From Paralichthys olivaceus (lineage: Eukaryota > Chordata > Actinopteri > Pleuronectiformes > Paralichthyidae): a stretch of 64,000 nucleotides of DNA. A program made the translations under genes and the position numbers. Positions 38,658 to 64,000 of this stretch are shown here, piece by piece (the stretch's first letter is position 1; each line of letters starts with the position of its first letter). The stretch is from positions 14,179,501 to 14,243,500 of the forward strand of contig NC_091099.1 in NCBI RefSeq assembly GCF_024713975.1, in the 5' to 3' direction. The notes beneath the pieces were generated by a model, which was not told where the DNA came from, ran no database searches, and saw nothing but the letters and a program-made list of their open reading frames with translations.

Positions 38658-41620
38658 CTTGGAGCTGAAGCACCTTTCCTGAAAACAAAGAGACCTCCTC
38701 CTCGACGCACCAGTGATGTGTCGCTGTTGTAAAAGGGAGGTTCTGTTGTAAAGAATTGTTGGAGTTGGTCTCCACATTGATGCTGGAACAATCAACTTCA
38801 TACAAAGTTCGGGTGAAATCAAGTCAAAGGACTGAAACTTTACAGGCCGTGTGGCTTACTATCAGTATTCCTGCCTTTTTTCCTAAATACTCTATTTGCT
38901 GAATGCTTGTGTGTTTACATGACGGCCAAAACTGTGTTTGTCTGATTATCCCTTCATCCTCCAATGCCAAGTTGAAACTTTCACTTCAGTCTAAATCAGT
39001 ATTTTTTGAATCATGGCTGTGATCTTGTGACAAGTTGGTGATTTTTTATGCCTTGAAGAAATGATTGTTTACTCTTCTTTTCCTTTCATTACGTCTCGAA
39101 TTTCCTCTGTCCACATTTCCTCTCTGAAATGTCTTGTAATTGTTTGTCCTTTTTTCCACTTTGTTTCTGAACAACACACTGTTGATGAACTTGAATTATT
39201 GATGCTGAAATTCATATGTTGCTGAAAACTTAAAATGTAAGTGTTAGAGCCTTCAAATCACAAGGTTGGGTGTTTATCATTCCATGTGGTGTGAAGCCCT
39301 TATGATCAAACCCTTGGATCAAAAACTAAATCTTACTCCGGTTTTATCAGGTGGAATGTTTTTTTATCTCTGGATTCAAAATAATATTGATAAGTCCATT
39401 TTATATTATCTGTCTGTATTTGGCAGAATTCTTTCATTTTTAATGCTTTCAAATTACTTTATTCTTAAATACTGAGTTTATATTTACATATTCCAAAGAA
39501 AAGTCTTAAAGTTCAAAGTGATGTGCATTTACATTTGCACTTGTGTGAAACTGTTACAGCCTATTTTATCATAACTTCTTCTAAACATGTGCATAGTCAT
39601 TTCCCTTAGATTATCTGTGCCTCACAGTTCTACTGTTAATGCATTATTAGGTTTCAGTGCTGTTACTTTTCCCCAAAACTCAGGGTGTTCAAAGAGTTTT
39701 TCATACATTTCACCCTGACTTCTTTCCAATGCTGGGATTTCTGAGCTTTATCTTAATTTGCTGATGTATCTGCATTCATTGTCCACAGTGTGGCAGTACA
39801 ATATTGGTGTCTGTCCAGTGTTTACACTCGTCCACTGCTGTATTTCAGCTCAGGATGAGAAGTCAGTGAGAAAGGAAATATGATTTGTCATCTATAGAGA
39901 TTGTTAAACATGTGGAGCAACATCTGTCCCTCTTCCACACCCAGGTACCAAGACATGACAGTTTACTCTACAGCACTGTGACCATATGATTTATGATTCA
40001 TGCTGTTCAACTAACTACAGTCAAATCCTAATCTACAAACACAAAGAACCATGTTTTAATTTGCCTAAACAACATTTTGTTATCGTTTGAAATCCACATG
40101 GTTTCGCCACGTATCTTTTTCTTACCCTTTTCCCTTGACCGCTGATGTATTGTTTACAACTTATAACTTTTATCATTCTTTTACTTTTATTTACGGAGGA
40201 TTTCTTTGCAATAAGTTACACAATAGACCATGTTTTCTCCTCCTAGTCACAATGAGAAATGTAGATTGAAAATACTTTAGAAGGTCAAATTAAATGATCC
40301 TCATGAGAGCAGGTCTCTCTAGAAATTCCAATATTCATGCTTGTATGGTTTAAGCTCAAGAAATGTATTTTTTCTGAACTTCCACTCCTAATGTCAATGT
40401 TCACTTATATTTCAATGCACAGCCACTTGTTCTGAAGCTAGTTAATTGCATTTATCATGTTTTTTGATTTTATTTTCACATTGAATAAGCTACATGTAAA
40501 GCTACCCTCTCTTCGGTTTTTCTTTTTGTCCTCTTTTTATTTTCACAGCATTTAAAGGGTCAGAATATTATCGTGCACTTAATCGTTTTGATGGTTACAT
40601 GTCTTCATTACCGTGTTCATTTTTACTCAGTATAAAGAGCAAAGCTTTCATGTCACAGAAGTGAGCATACACCACTGTATGTTTTCGTAGCACACATTCA
40701 ATAAAAAAAAAGTCTGACTGAGTTTGTCGTCCCCTCTGTAGGTGTTTATAGGGAACGCTTCAGTAATCCTCACTTCAGACCAAACAGCAGACATGCCAGT
40801 CATCTTTATTCATAGCCTGTCTCTCTCATGCTTCAGTTTCATAGTGGAGACATCAGGGGGAGGGACTTGTGCAGACTCAAAAGCCTGATGGTGCAGCCAC
40901 AAGTGACAGAAAACAACAGAGACGGTGAAGGAGCCAGTTTCATGAGGAGAGCAGAGCAGCTGCTGGAGACGTGGGAACAGATGTGAGTTCATCAGCAGCT
41001 CTGCACCAGACAAGCTTTAACACTGAGGTAAGATGTAGCTGCTGCTCGGATTAATGTTTGACATGAAGCTTAACATATGGGAAGTTTGTTCTAGTTCAGC
41101 TTTCGTAAAGGATGAGATTGCCTTTTATTTCTACTTCATTATTTATTTCATTCATTCTTACTCATAGAGGGAACAATAGAAATACAAAGAGTATGCTGTG
41201 GCCTGTGTCAGACACAATGTTTCACAATAGATACCCTGCCCTCAATACCCCAAATGCTCTTATCTTTTAATTTGTAATCCTGTTATAATCACAAGAACAA
41301 AACTGTGTTACATGGATCAGCTTGGCACAGTTATATTTTAAGCCAGTAAATCAGTATTTAGACAAATTAAAGACAAACCAAGCGCACTTTCTCATTTTCT
41401 TCGCTGGTTAAGTTATAGTGTTGTTAGGACTTTCTGAACAGGAAGGTGAAAGTACGTACAGCTCTGAGATGGAATGCTCCACAGCAAGCTGCAACACGTC
41501 GTAAAGATTTTCTTTTCTCCTGTTAGAAATCAAAGTGAGCTGCTGTTTTATATCCACAGGGTTGGACTCGGGGAGAAAAGACAGGCTGGACAGACAGACC
41601 CCATCAGATAAAGCACATCA
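38658..41620. other. tbc1d2b 3' UTR and dapk2 5' region
   Basis: About 2.05 kb of tbc1d2b 3' UTR runs to the AATAAA at 40700. The dapk2 promoter and 5' UTR follow. A probable dapk2 non-coding exon ends at 41027 (CTGAG/GTAAGA) and joins the coding exon at 41560 (TCCACAG/GG). Confidence 0.6.
40700..40705 (+). promoter_or_regulatory. Polyadenylation signal for tbc1d2b
   Basis: AATAAA followed within 30 bases by a GT-rich tract, the expected arrangement of a cleavage site. About 2 kb past the stop codon. Confidence 0.7.
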
Positions 41621-56427
<14,807 letters not shown>

Positions 56428-57330
56428 GAGCAACAACCACCGTGTCAAGCCCAAGTGTCAAGTTTGTTGTTTCATGTTCCGGATGCAAGTAGTCACTTTT
56501 TTCACGTTCACTTTGCTGCTGACATTTTCTCAAAGAGCCAGCCACAGTGTCCGTTTGAGTAACGGCTGATTATGCAGCATTTTTATTGGTCAAGGCTACT
56601 TTGTCTTTTCCCAGTCGTAAAAACCAGCAGGTGATAGACGACCTCCTGCAATTTCTAAATTCAAATGTAGGTTTTAAAGATGAAACGTGTTATTGTTGAC
56701 AGGAGCCGAGACACAACAACGTAGGCAGCTTCCTCTAATAACTGCAGTCTTAAAAGTCCCTCTGTTTGACACCTGAGTAAAAATATTCTCTTTTTACTGT
56801 CGGGTGCATGTAATGATTTGAAAGACTTGTGTTGTCCAAAGTATATGGACACATAAAACGGTTTAGTGCTGCGGGATGACAAGATGCTGGCAGGTCTTCA
56901 TAAACAAATGTTTACATGTTGTTCTGCTTAAATTACAGCAATGTCTGTGTAACACACTGTTTACAGTCAACCTCTTTATTTGCCTCATCATAATTACCTG
57001 GATTGTTCACTATGCAGGCATATCTGTTGTATTAATATAGGACATTTGAAATACTGTAAATTACTTTCCAATGGGAAAATAGTTGCCTTTCATTATATTT
57101 TTGATGCAGTTGTTACTTTCTTGACATCTTTATATTTATGGTGTAAATATACATAAATGTAAGCCAAATGTCTTAAGTTCAGTTTTACTCATATCTTAGC
57201 TCAAAAGGAATGTTCACTGTCACCAACACACATTTCTGTTCACTTGTATGAAATGTAAATGGAACTTTTGTGTAATAAATTAATGAAACATGACTATTTA
57301 TTTTGCTAGTTTTTATAAAATAAACAATCA
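56428..57330 (+). other. dapk2 3' UTR (calmodulin-regulated form)
   Basis: Follows the TGA at 56425-56427. AATAAA hexamers occur at 57274 and about 57318, either of which could end the transcript. No coding potential seen. Confidence 0.6.
57274..57279 (+). promoter_or_regulatory. Polyadenylation signal for dapk2
   Basis: AATAAA within TGTAATAAATTAATG, about 850 bases past the stop codon. A second hexamer lies about 45 bases on. Confidence 0.6.
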
Positions 57331-57732
57331 GTGGCGCCATCTTGGTGCAGTTATTGGATTAAGGTCATCGACATTATTTATTTCTTTTAAAACATGCTAT
57401 TGTAGGAACATGAACATTCTGTACACAAGGGCTTTTTACAGTGTTCTGTAAAACCAGTTGCGTCTGACAATAAATTCATTATCAATTCTCTGGACATCAA
57501 AGAGCACTAATTGTAGTCGGGCTCTTCTTCTAATTTTTCCTCTGGCCACCGTTCAGTTATTTGATCTTACAACAGTGGTGTTGTTTGAGCTCAGTTGGGC
57601 TGAAAGAGATCAGAGGGATCATTTGATCTGAACTAAATAGATTTTTGGCAGCAACACAATATAGGTCAATTCCACAGACTGCAAAAAGAAGTCTTGATCA
57701 ACAAGTGGGTCAGTGTGAAATCTGAAGGCCTG

Positions 57733-57760
57733 TTGGAACACTGAACACACAGTGTTCCAA
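57733..57760. repeat. Short perfect palindrome
   Basis: TTGGAACACTG and its exact reverse complement CAGTGTTCCAA, separated by six bases. Confidence 0.85.
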
Positions 57761-58158
57761 TAAAAGGTTTGAAAACGTTGAGGAAACACATGAATGATTT
57801 GCGATTTCACTTCAATAAAGTTCTGTGGAAAGAATGAACGATATGAAGCAGCAGAGGCAGATTCATCCTGACAATGAATCTTTGTGTGGTTTTCTATTCA
57901 CCCCGTCTCATAAATGTCTTTAAAATAACATGCACCTAATGTAAAACAGGCTTTCTATTAAAATGTCTTCAAGGTCAAGCAGGTAATTTTATAAGACAAT
58001 GTAGTTTCAGTGTTGATGCACAAAAATAAAATAAAAACTCCAGAGTAATGGAGGAAACAACTGTATTCACAGACTGAGTCATTTTCTTTCTGATGATGAC
58101 TAAACTGACACGGTGTGTGAAGTTGGTGGTGTCACTTTGAATCCAAGAAACAATATGA

Positions 58159-58171
58159 ACCCCCCCCCCCC

Positions 58172-58206
<35 letters not shown>
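58159..58206. repeat. Poly-C and (AC)n microsatellite
   Basis: A run of about 16 C is followed directly by about 16 AC units. Confidence 0.95.
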
Positions 58207-58211
<5 letters not shown>

Positions 58212-59851
58212 CATTTGTAAAATAGCTTTTTTGTGATTTCGTATTCACATTCTGAATGTCATGGAATCAAAAGCGTTTCAAGGGACTTTGAAACCAAACC
58301 ACATCATTCAAATCTTCAAACAATGTATTATATATATAATAATATAAATAATATATAAATTACAAAACAAAGCACATATTGTGCATACACGGAAATAATA
58401 GTCGAATTGGCAAAATGTGATAGCAAACCCCAACCCATACACATCATAAAAACATTTAGACCATCTTGTCTTTAACCAAATGTCTAAAGTTATAAAGCTT
58501 TTAGCAGAAAACCACTGACATTGGTTCCTCATTAGGTTTCCAACCCCAGTGTCTTTGCTGTCTCCTGTATGTAGCCGGGGTTTCTCACCAAAGGGTTCCG
58601 CTCTCAGCTCAGTAGCTTACTTAGCCTGGGCTGTTGAAACACCCCTGCATGGAATAGAATCATTAGCATATTCTTTTAATAAATATTTCTCTTACAATAA
58701 AGTACAAATTTGAGGTTGATTTTGATCAAATTTTTTAAATTCAGCTTCTATTACTGCATTAGGTGTTAAATCCGCAGCTGCCATGGTGTAATGGACAATA
58801 TCACACTGCTGGATCTCAAGTCCTTATTAGAGCATAGTGACACTACATTTCTACAGTAGTCTGTTTCTGTTTGATGACAACCCGTGAGTTACTGGCACAG
58901 GATGAGATGAGGGAAAAGATTTAGTGCACGCTCTGGTCATTCTGTCTGTAATGGGCCTGATGGAGTCAGTCCCCAGGCTGGTGACTGTAAATATTTCAGC
59001 CATGTCTCACTGCAACATGAGCCGAGTCTTTTGCAGCTTTGTCATGGGCAGAGAGTGAAGTGAGATGCCTTCCAGTCAGCCATTACAGATCGGTCTGAAC
59101 CACATCTCGTGTAACAGAGTCGCTGCTGGTATGCTGGGATCAAATCTGTGGTCGACCAGCGACACAGGGTTCTGGGCTCATGAGATTCCAGCGGGCTCAT
59201 GGTGAGATGAACTGATGCATGGTCCGTTGACACAGACAAATAAGGCGTGCTGTCACATATCAGAGGCTGTGTGTATTTACTGTAACACTAAACCTTGTCC
59301 TTCATCCGCAGAGATACAGATGTCTTTGAAGCAGCAGCAGACAGGAGGTCACACTGGAATATGTGATGTGGTCTGCAGGAGGCAGACAAACAATCATGAT
59401 CCTCACACATGGAAATCTGAAGAGTGAGCTATCACAGTCACTTCTGAAAACAGATCATAAACATTAGGCACTCCATGCAGGAATGTTTTTTATAAAAGGC
59501 CTATATATAATATATATAATAAATATAATATAATATATTTATATTTCCTTACCATTGAGCTGTTGAGGGTTTTCAAGTAGCTCTGCTCACTGTAGACCAC
59601 ACACATCACTAAAGGACCTGCACCATTAACTCACTCAGGTTCAATTCATCTAATTGTGCAATGTTCATTTCTTTATGTGCCATCCAGGTATATTGTATAT
59701 ATTCTGCTCACACTGTTTGTTTACACTGCACGTATTATTTCTATTCTATTCATATATTTATATTACCTTGTGTTTATTTAATATATAATAGGATTATCTT
59801 ATCTTATTTTTTAAATTGCTCAGCAGTGAGTTTGTTTTCCTTTAAGAGCAG

Positions 59852-59864
59852 TGCCATCTAGTGG
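59852..59864 (-). promoter_or_regulatory. CTCF-type core motif
   Basis: CCACTAGATGGCA on the minus strand is a full match to the CTCF core pattern, in gene-free DNA downstream of dapk2. Confidence 0.4.
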
Positions 59865-61382
59865 TCAATATGAAGAGCTGAATCATCCATTTCTTCTGTT
59901 GCAAAGGATTCACATTATTGAGTCATAACGTTAAAACAGGCGAAGTGAATAACATGATGAGACGTAAATAATATATGCAATAAATAATAAACTATATAAT
60001 GAAAAAAGTAATTTGAATAAATGAATAAATCCCAGATATATTTTGTTGAATCTATATTTTCAAGATGTTCAGAGTAGTAGTAATTAAACAGTTGAATACA
60101 ACCTAACCAGATGAATCCTGTTTAAACATGTGACAAACTAAATATAAATTATGTATGAATGAATCTTTGAAGCATTGCATGAATCATGCAACTAAAACAG
60201 CACAACAACAAAACAGTGAGATCAAGCTCTCATTTATGTACAACAGTCAACCATATGTCACATTATTATTATTATCCTTTTAGTTTTGTGTAATTATATT
60301 GTGTGTCTGATATCACAGCTGGCTGTGTGCACCCTGACAAATGTCAACAATACGTCTCCAGTGTTTCCTAGTGGATCTTGTTTTATATGAGCATCTGATC
60401 CTGGGTGCTCGGGGAACACGGGCGTCAGAAGATCTGACAGCTGAGGCCGTGAAGCTCTGGAAACAGACCTGGAGGCATTAATCTTGAATGTCAGCCTCTC
60501 ACTTTATCTGTGTGATCATCGGGTCATTCTTTAGCACCATGATCACTCCTGGAGGCTGCTTCCATTATTCATACCTACGAGAGCACGGTCTGCTCCCTAT
60601 TCTTGGAGATGAGATTTAATGAAGGGGGGCCATATTTAGGCTCTGGGCTCTTGATATGTCACCGGCTGGTGTGTCTGTACCAGTGGTCTCATCCCCCCTC
60701 TGTGCTTCATCCTCAGTGATGTGCGTCCCCTGTACCTGCGGATTAGACTCCAGGGAGGTGACAGCTGGTGCACCTCAGGATACTGAAGATGACAGTAGGA
60801 CGAGCCTCCAATTAAATCAAATCACTTAAATGACATCAAAGTTCGGTTTTACAGTTGTACAAACAACTGGATCTGACAAAGCTTTGAAGTGCAGCACTGA
60901 CTATGTTTATATGGACACAGATAATCAGACTATTGACCTCATTCTGAATAAGATATTTTTTCACTTATCATATTTCTGAAAGTATCTTCCATTCATATTC
61001 CTGTTTACATCTTACAGAGCAGAGTCTGATTTTAGCATCAAGCTGTTGGTTCCTGATGTTAATGTCTCAAAATGCTGTGAAAACCTGCTTAGATTGCTTA
61101 GATATACAATATATATATGTATACTACTATTACTGGAAGTACCACTATGTCATCACTGCTCCTTTTATCACTGTCAGACTTCCTCTTTTGTAGAAATTCT
61201 TAAAATATTTCTCCATTTATGTTAGACACTGTCTTTTCTCCTGAATGTTGTACATATTTTTATTGTGGTGATGTGCTCTCTGTCGATCCCTCACACGTCA
61301 CTCGGTCTAATGGTTCTGCCTTTTATCTTACCGGTAAAAGAGTTATTACTCACTCTAGACAAGAGTTAAGATGATGTCATAC

Positions 61383-61457
61383 CTTGTTAACCCCCATGAG
61401 ACAAATTGTGATTTGCAAATATGGGCTATACAAATACAATTTGATTGATTGATTGAC
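61383..61457 (-). repeat. Dispersed repeat family B, reverse copy
   Basis: In reverse orientation: TCAATCAATCAAATTGTATT, TGTATAGCCCATATTTGC, AAATCACAATTTGTCTCATG. It shares the head of the copy at 32621 and extends differently after it. Confidence 0.65.
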
Positions 61458-64000
61458 CTTCTGAAAAGGTTATCAGAAAATGCAGCAGTGTTTTATTCAG
61501 ATTATTGTCTTAATTGGGTTAATATTGGAATATCGGTGGAAACATTGTCAATGATTTTGTGACAATTAAACAATGGGAGAAATGTTATTGATCTTTAATT
61601 ATGTGGATATAGTTTGATTAGAGATCAGCTTTTATACAGCGTTCACACTGAGTATACTAAATTGAAAAGATTTCTCATACTGTCAGATTATTTATCTGAT
61701 TGTATGAAGTCTTTGTTGATGGAATTGTTGTCCATACATCCTTGATGCTATATTTTTTTGCACATACAGTACAAGTACATGTTTTGGAAGACATCGAAGT
61801 CCTGATGGAGTATCTGCTGTATATACTCACCCAGCGGGATGTGAGAGCTGCCAGATGCATCGAACTGAAATGCCTCTTGTAGGTTCTTTAAAAGGATAGT
61901 TTGCTTATTCCAGGAAGATCAAAAGCCTCAGGAGCGCGGGTCCTGCTCCTCTGCTACAGTAGTAAGTGCAGGTAATTAGCCCGCAGTATTTGGCAGGTTG
62001 TGGTGTGAGGGGCTCGATGATGCCACACTCCCATAATTGGTCTCTGAGGCCCCGGTGGTGCACAGCTTGAAACACTGTGTACAAATTGAACCCCATGATG
62101 AAGATGAAGCTTGTGGACGATGTTAAATCAGTGACAGCTGACCACACAATGAGAGCACACTGAGAAAGTGAATCATTTCCAATGTGATCATCATCTTCTC
62201 TGCTGCGAAGACGCTCTGTGAAAAATTCAACAAGCCTTTAAATAGCCTCCTGGACGTCCACTTACATATGATCAAGCTTTTTTCTCATTCGTGTCAGTTT
62301 TCTGTGCATGTGCAATGCATGAACATTTGTTCGAAATATGAAAAACCTAAGATCTGAAGATATATCAAAATTCAATGTTGCTGTGAAGAGCCACGCAGAA
62401 TAGCAACAGTGCTCTTTGAACATCTCTGCTGCTAAAAGGGCTGAGGATAACCTATTGGAGACAGAGAAATCAATGGCAGGGTTCTGAGCTGAGGAGGCCC
62501 ACTGCTGTCTGGATCAGGGATCAATGTGGTGGTCACTTGGCTCCGGAGACCAGGATATTCCTACTGCAATATTAGGACGAAGCAGCAACTAGCCTCCTTT
62601 GATTCATCCTCGTCAATATACTGTACATTTAAGATAATAAGGCATAGAAGTAAGCAAAGCTGACCAGACCTCGCCAGAGTTCATGCAAACTTCTCTGAGG
62701 TTTTATCGGAGGAGCCACCACCCTTCCCTCAGTGGGAAGCAGATTGCGGCTGTGATTGTGTCATCATTTGTGTAACCCGCTCTTCTAATAATTGAGCAGG
62801 GGATATTTTGGGTTCACGGCTCTCTCGTAATTAAAGGTGTTCAGTCCTCTGACAGATGAGACCATTATCTCTGCAGGGTGTGAATGAAATGGCCGCACGC
62901 TTCGTAACAACATAATGAGTTCACTCCTCGCTTTCGCCAGGATCAGAGGAAAATGTGTGACATTCTCATGCAAAGTTGCAGGATGTTCTGAAATACGTTC
63001 TTCTCCCCTGCAACTCCTGCTGCTCTGACAGCCGGTAAATCATGGAGGAGGTCGAGTATCGTTGTTCTGATGGAAACATGAGTCAATGGGCCTTGATTTT
63101 ACGACTCAAGTGATTATTAAGCTTGAAACCTTAATGCTCTGAGATGCTGACAATCTGCTGATGGTAATTCAGTTATGGCCGCATGCATATAATTATGATG
63201 ACTGTGTGGTCTTGAATGCTTTGTTTGAATCACAGGAGGATGTTGTTTGTAACTCTAATATTTTTAAAGGGTCTGCAGGGGAGATGCTGAGGTTATCTCC
63301 CTGTAATTCTCTACCTGAACCAAGGTAATTAGACCCTGTTACATCCTGAAGTGAGACCTAACGTTCTTTTGACTCCGCTGTTGGGAGGTGACTTCACATC
63401 TGCCTCTTTCTGTCTGTGAGCACTTGAAGAAAATGAATTACATAGATACAGTGCATATAAATAACTGCAGCAGAGTGGAGCTCCGCCACCTTGGCTCCCA
63501 TTCAGCATGGTGCTGCCTTGTCATTTCGCAGTCAGCTGGAGCTCAAATCAAGGCTAATTTACAATGAAAGAGTAGCTGGAGATAATCAAGCTCTATTTAT
63601 TATTCCTTCCAGCTTTTTGCAATTGCAAGAGCGAACCTGTCCTCCTCCCTCTCTCCCCTTTTCTCTCTCCCACTCGCCTTTCAATGTTTCAAACAAAAGG
63701 CTCCCATCTCTGCTCCTTGTGGTGATTAGGCTTTGTAGTTTTTCCCACACAAAGGCCTCAAGGTAACAATACACTGACATCAATCAGTTTTGTTGAGCAT
63801 GACCTCTCTGGACCTTTAAAATGGAGATATCATTTCTGGTCATCAGGTGGAACATTGACAGATAATTCAGGATTTTGCTGCCACTCACAAATTGAAAAAC
63901 ATTGTCACTTATAGGATTTTCGACAAACCATTATTCTGGATACCTTTAGAAATTCGAGTATTTTTAAAATATGAAAAGTGTCCTCTGAAGAGCATTTTTA

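Larger units (their letters stand above)
57331..64000. other. Gene-free region downstream of dapk2
   Basis: I see no exon with splice and family support in these 6.7 kb on either strand. It contains a short palindrome (57733-57760), a poly-C/(AC)n tract (58159-58206), a CTCF-type motif (59852), one family B repeat (61383-61457) and two stretches of mixed, non-repetitive sequence (about 60310-60680 and 62470-63640) that could be conserved noncoding elements. The next gene probably lies beyond the window. Confidence 0.5.

Overview
The window is nuclear DNA of a teleost fish. Its genes are split into many short exons with canonical GT-AG introns. The conceptual proteins align along their whole length with vertebrate families. 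Intergenic and intronic DNA is AT-rich and carries microsatellites and dispersed repeats of the kind familiar from spiny-rayed fishes. No bacterial, plasmid or CRISPR feature is present. All gene models were built by hand from splice phase and remembered family sequences, not by database search.

Six protein-coding genes are visible and all appear intact. Left to right: idh3a (minus, about 1.05-4.78 kb), mitochondrial NAD-isocitrate dehydrogenase alpha subunit, 366 aa. An LRRC61-type leucine-rich-repeat gene (minus, 6.59-9.48 kb), 261 aa over nine coding exons. cib2 (plus, 10.87-17.26 kb), an EF-hand protein of 187 aa. sh2d7 (minus, 21.78-23.54 kb, perhaps starting further upstream at 24.2 kb), an SH2 adaptor of 408 aa. 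tbc1d2b (plus, 27.46-38.66 kb), a PH/coiled-coil/TBC Rab-GAP of 966 aa. dapk2 (plus, 41.62-56.43 kb), a Ca2+/calmodulin-regulated death-associated kinase of 364 aa. From 57.3 kb to the end no gene is seen, only repeats, a candidate insulator motif and stretches that could be conserved noncoding elements.

The block idh3a-cib2-sh2d7-tbc1d2b keeps the order and alternating orientation of human 15q25, as I remember it. The LRRC61-like gene is an addition inside that block, and dapk2 (human 15q22) marks a junction with a different part of the ancestral segment. The genes do not form one pathway. They are ordinary neighbours: TCA-cycle metabolism, hair-cell and muscle Ca2+ signalling, phosphotyrosine signalling, endosomal Rab regulation and apoptosis/autophagy signalling.

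The most notable signal is a 633-base alternative terminal exon inside the dapk2 intron at 53.3 kb. It encodes a ZIPK/DAPK3-like coiled-coil tail in place of the calmodulin-binding tail, with its own poly(A) signal. Other points worth a second look are a (TG)11 tract against a dapk2 3' splice site, an in-phase cassette exon in idh3a, two upstream in-frame exons at sh2d7, a CTCF-type motif carried by a dispersed repeat, a foldback element nested in another repeat, and two near-perfect hairpins in introns.
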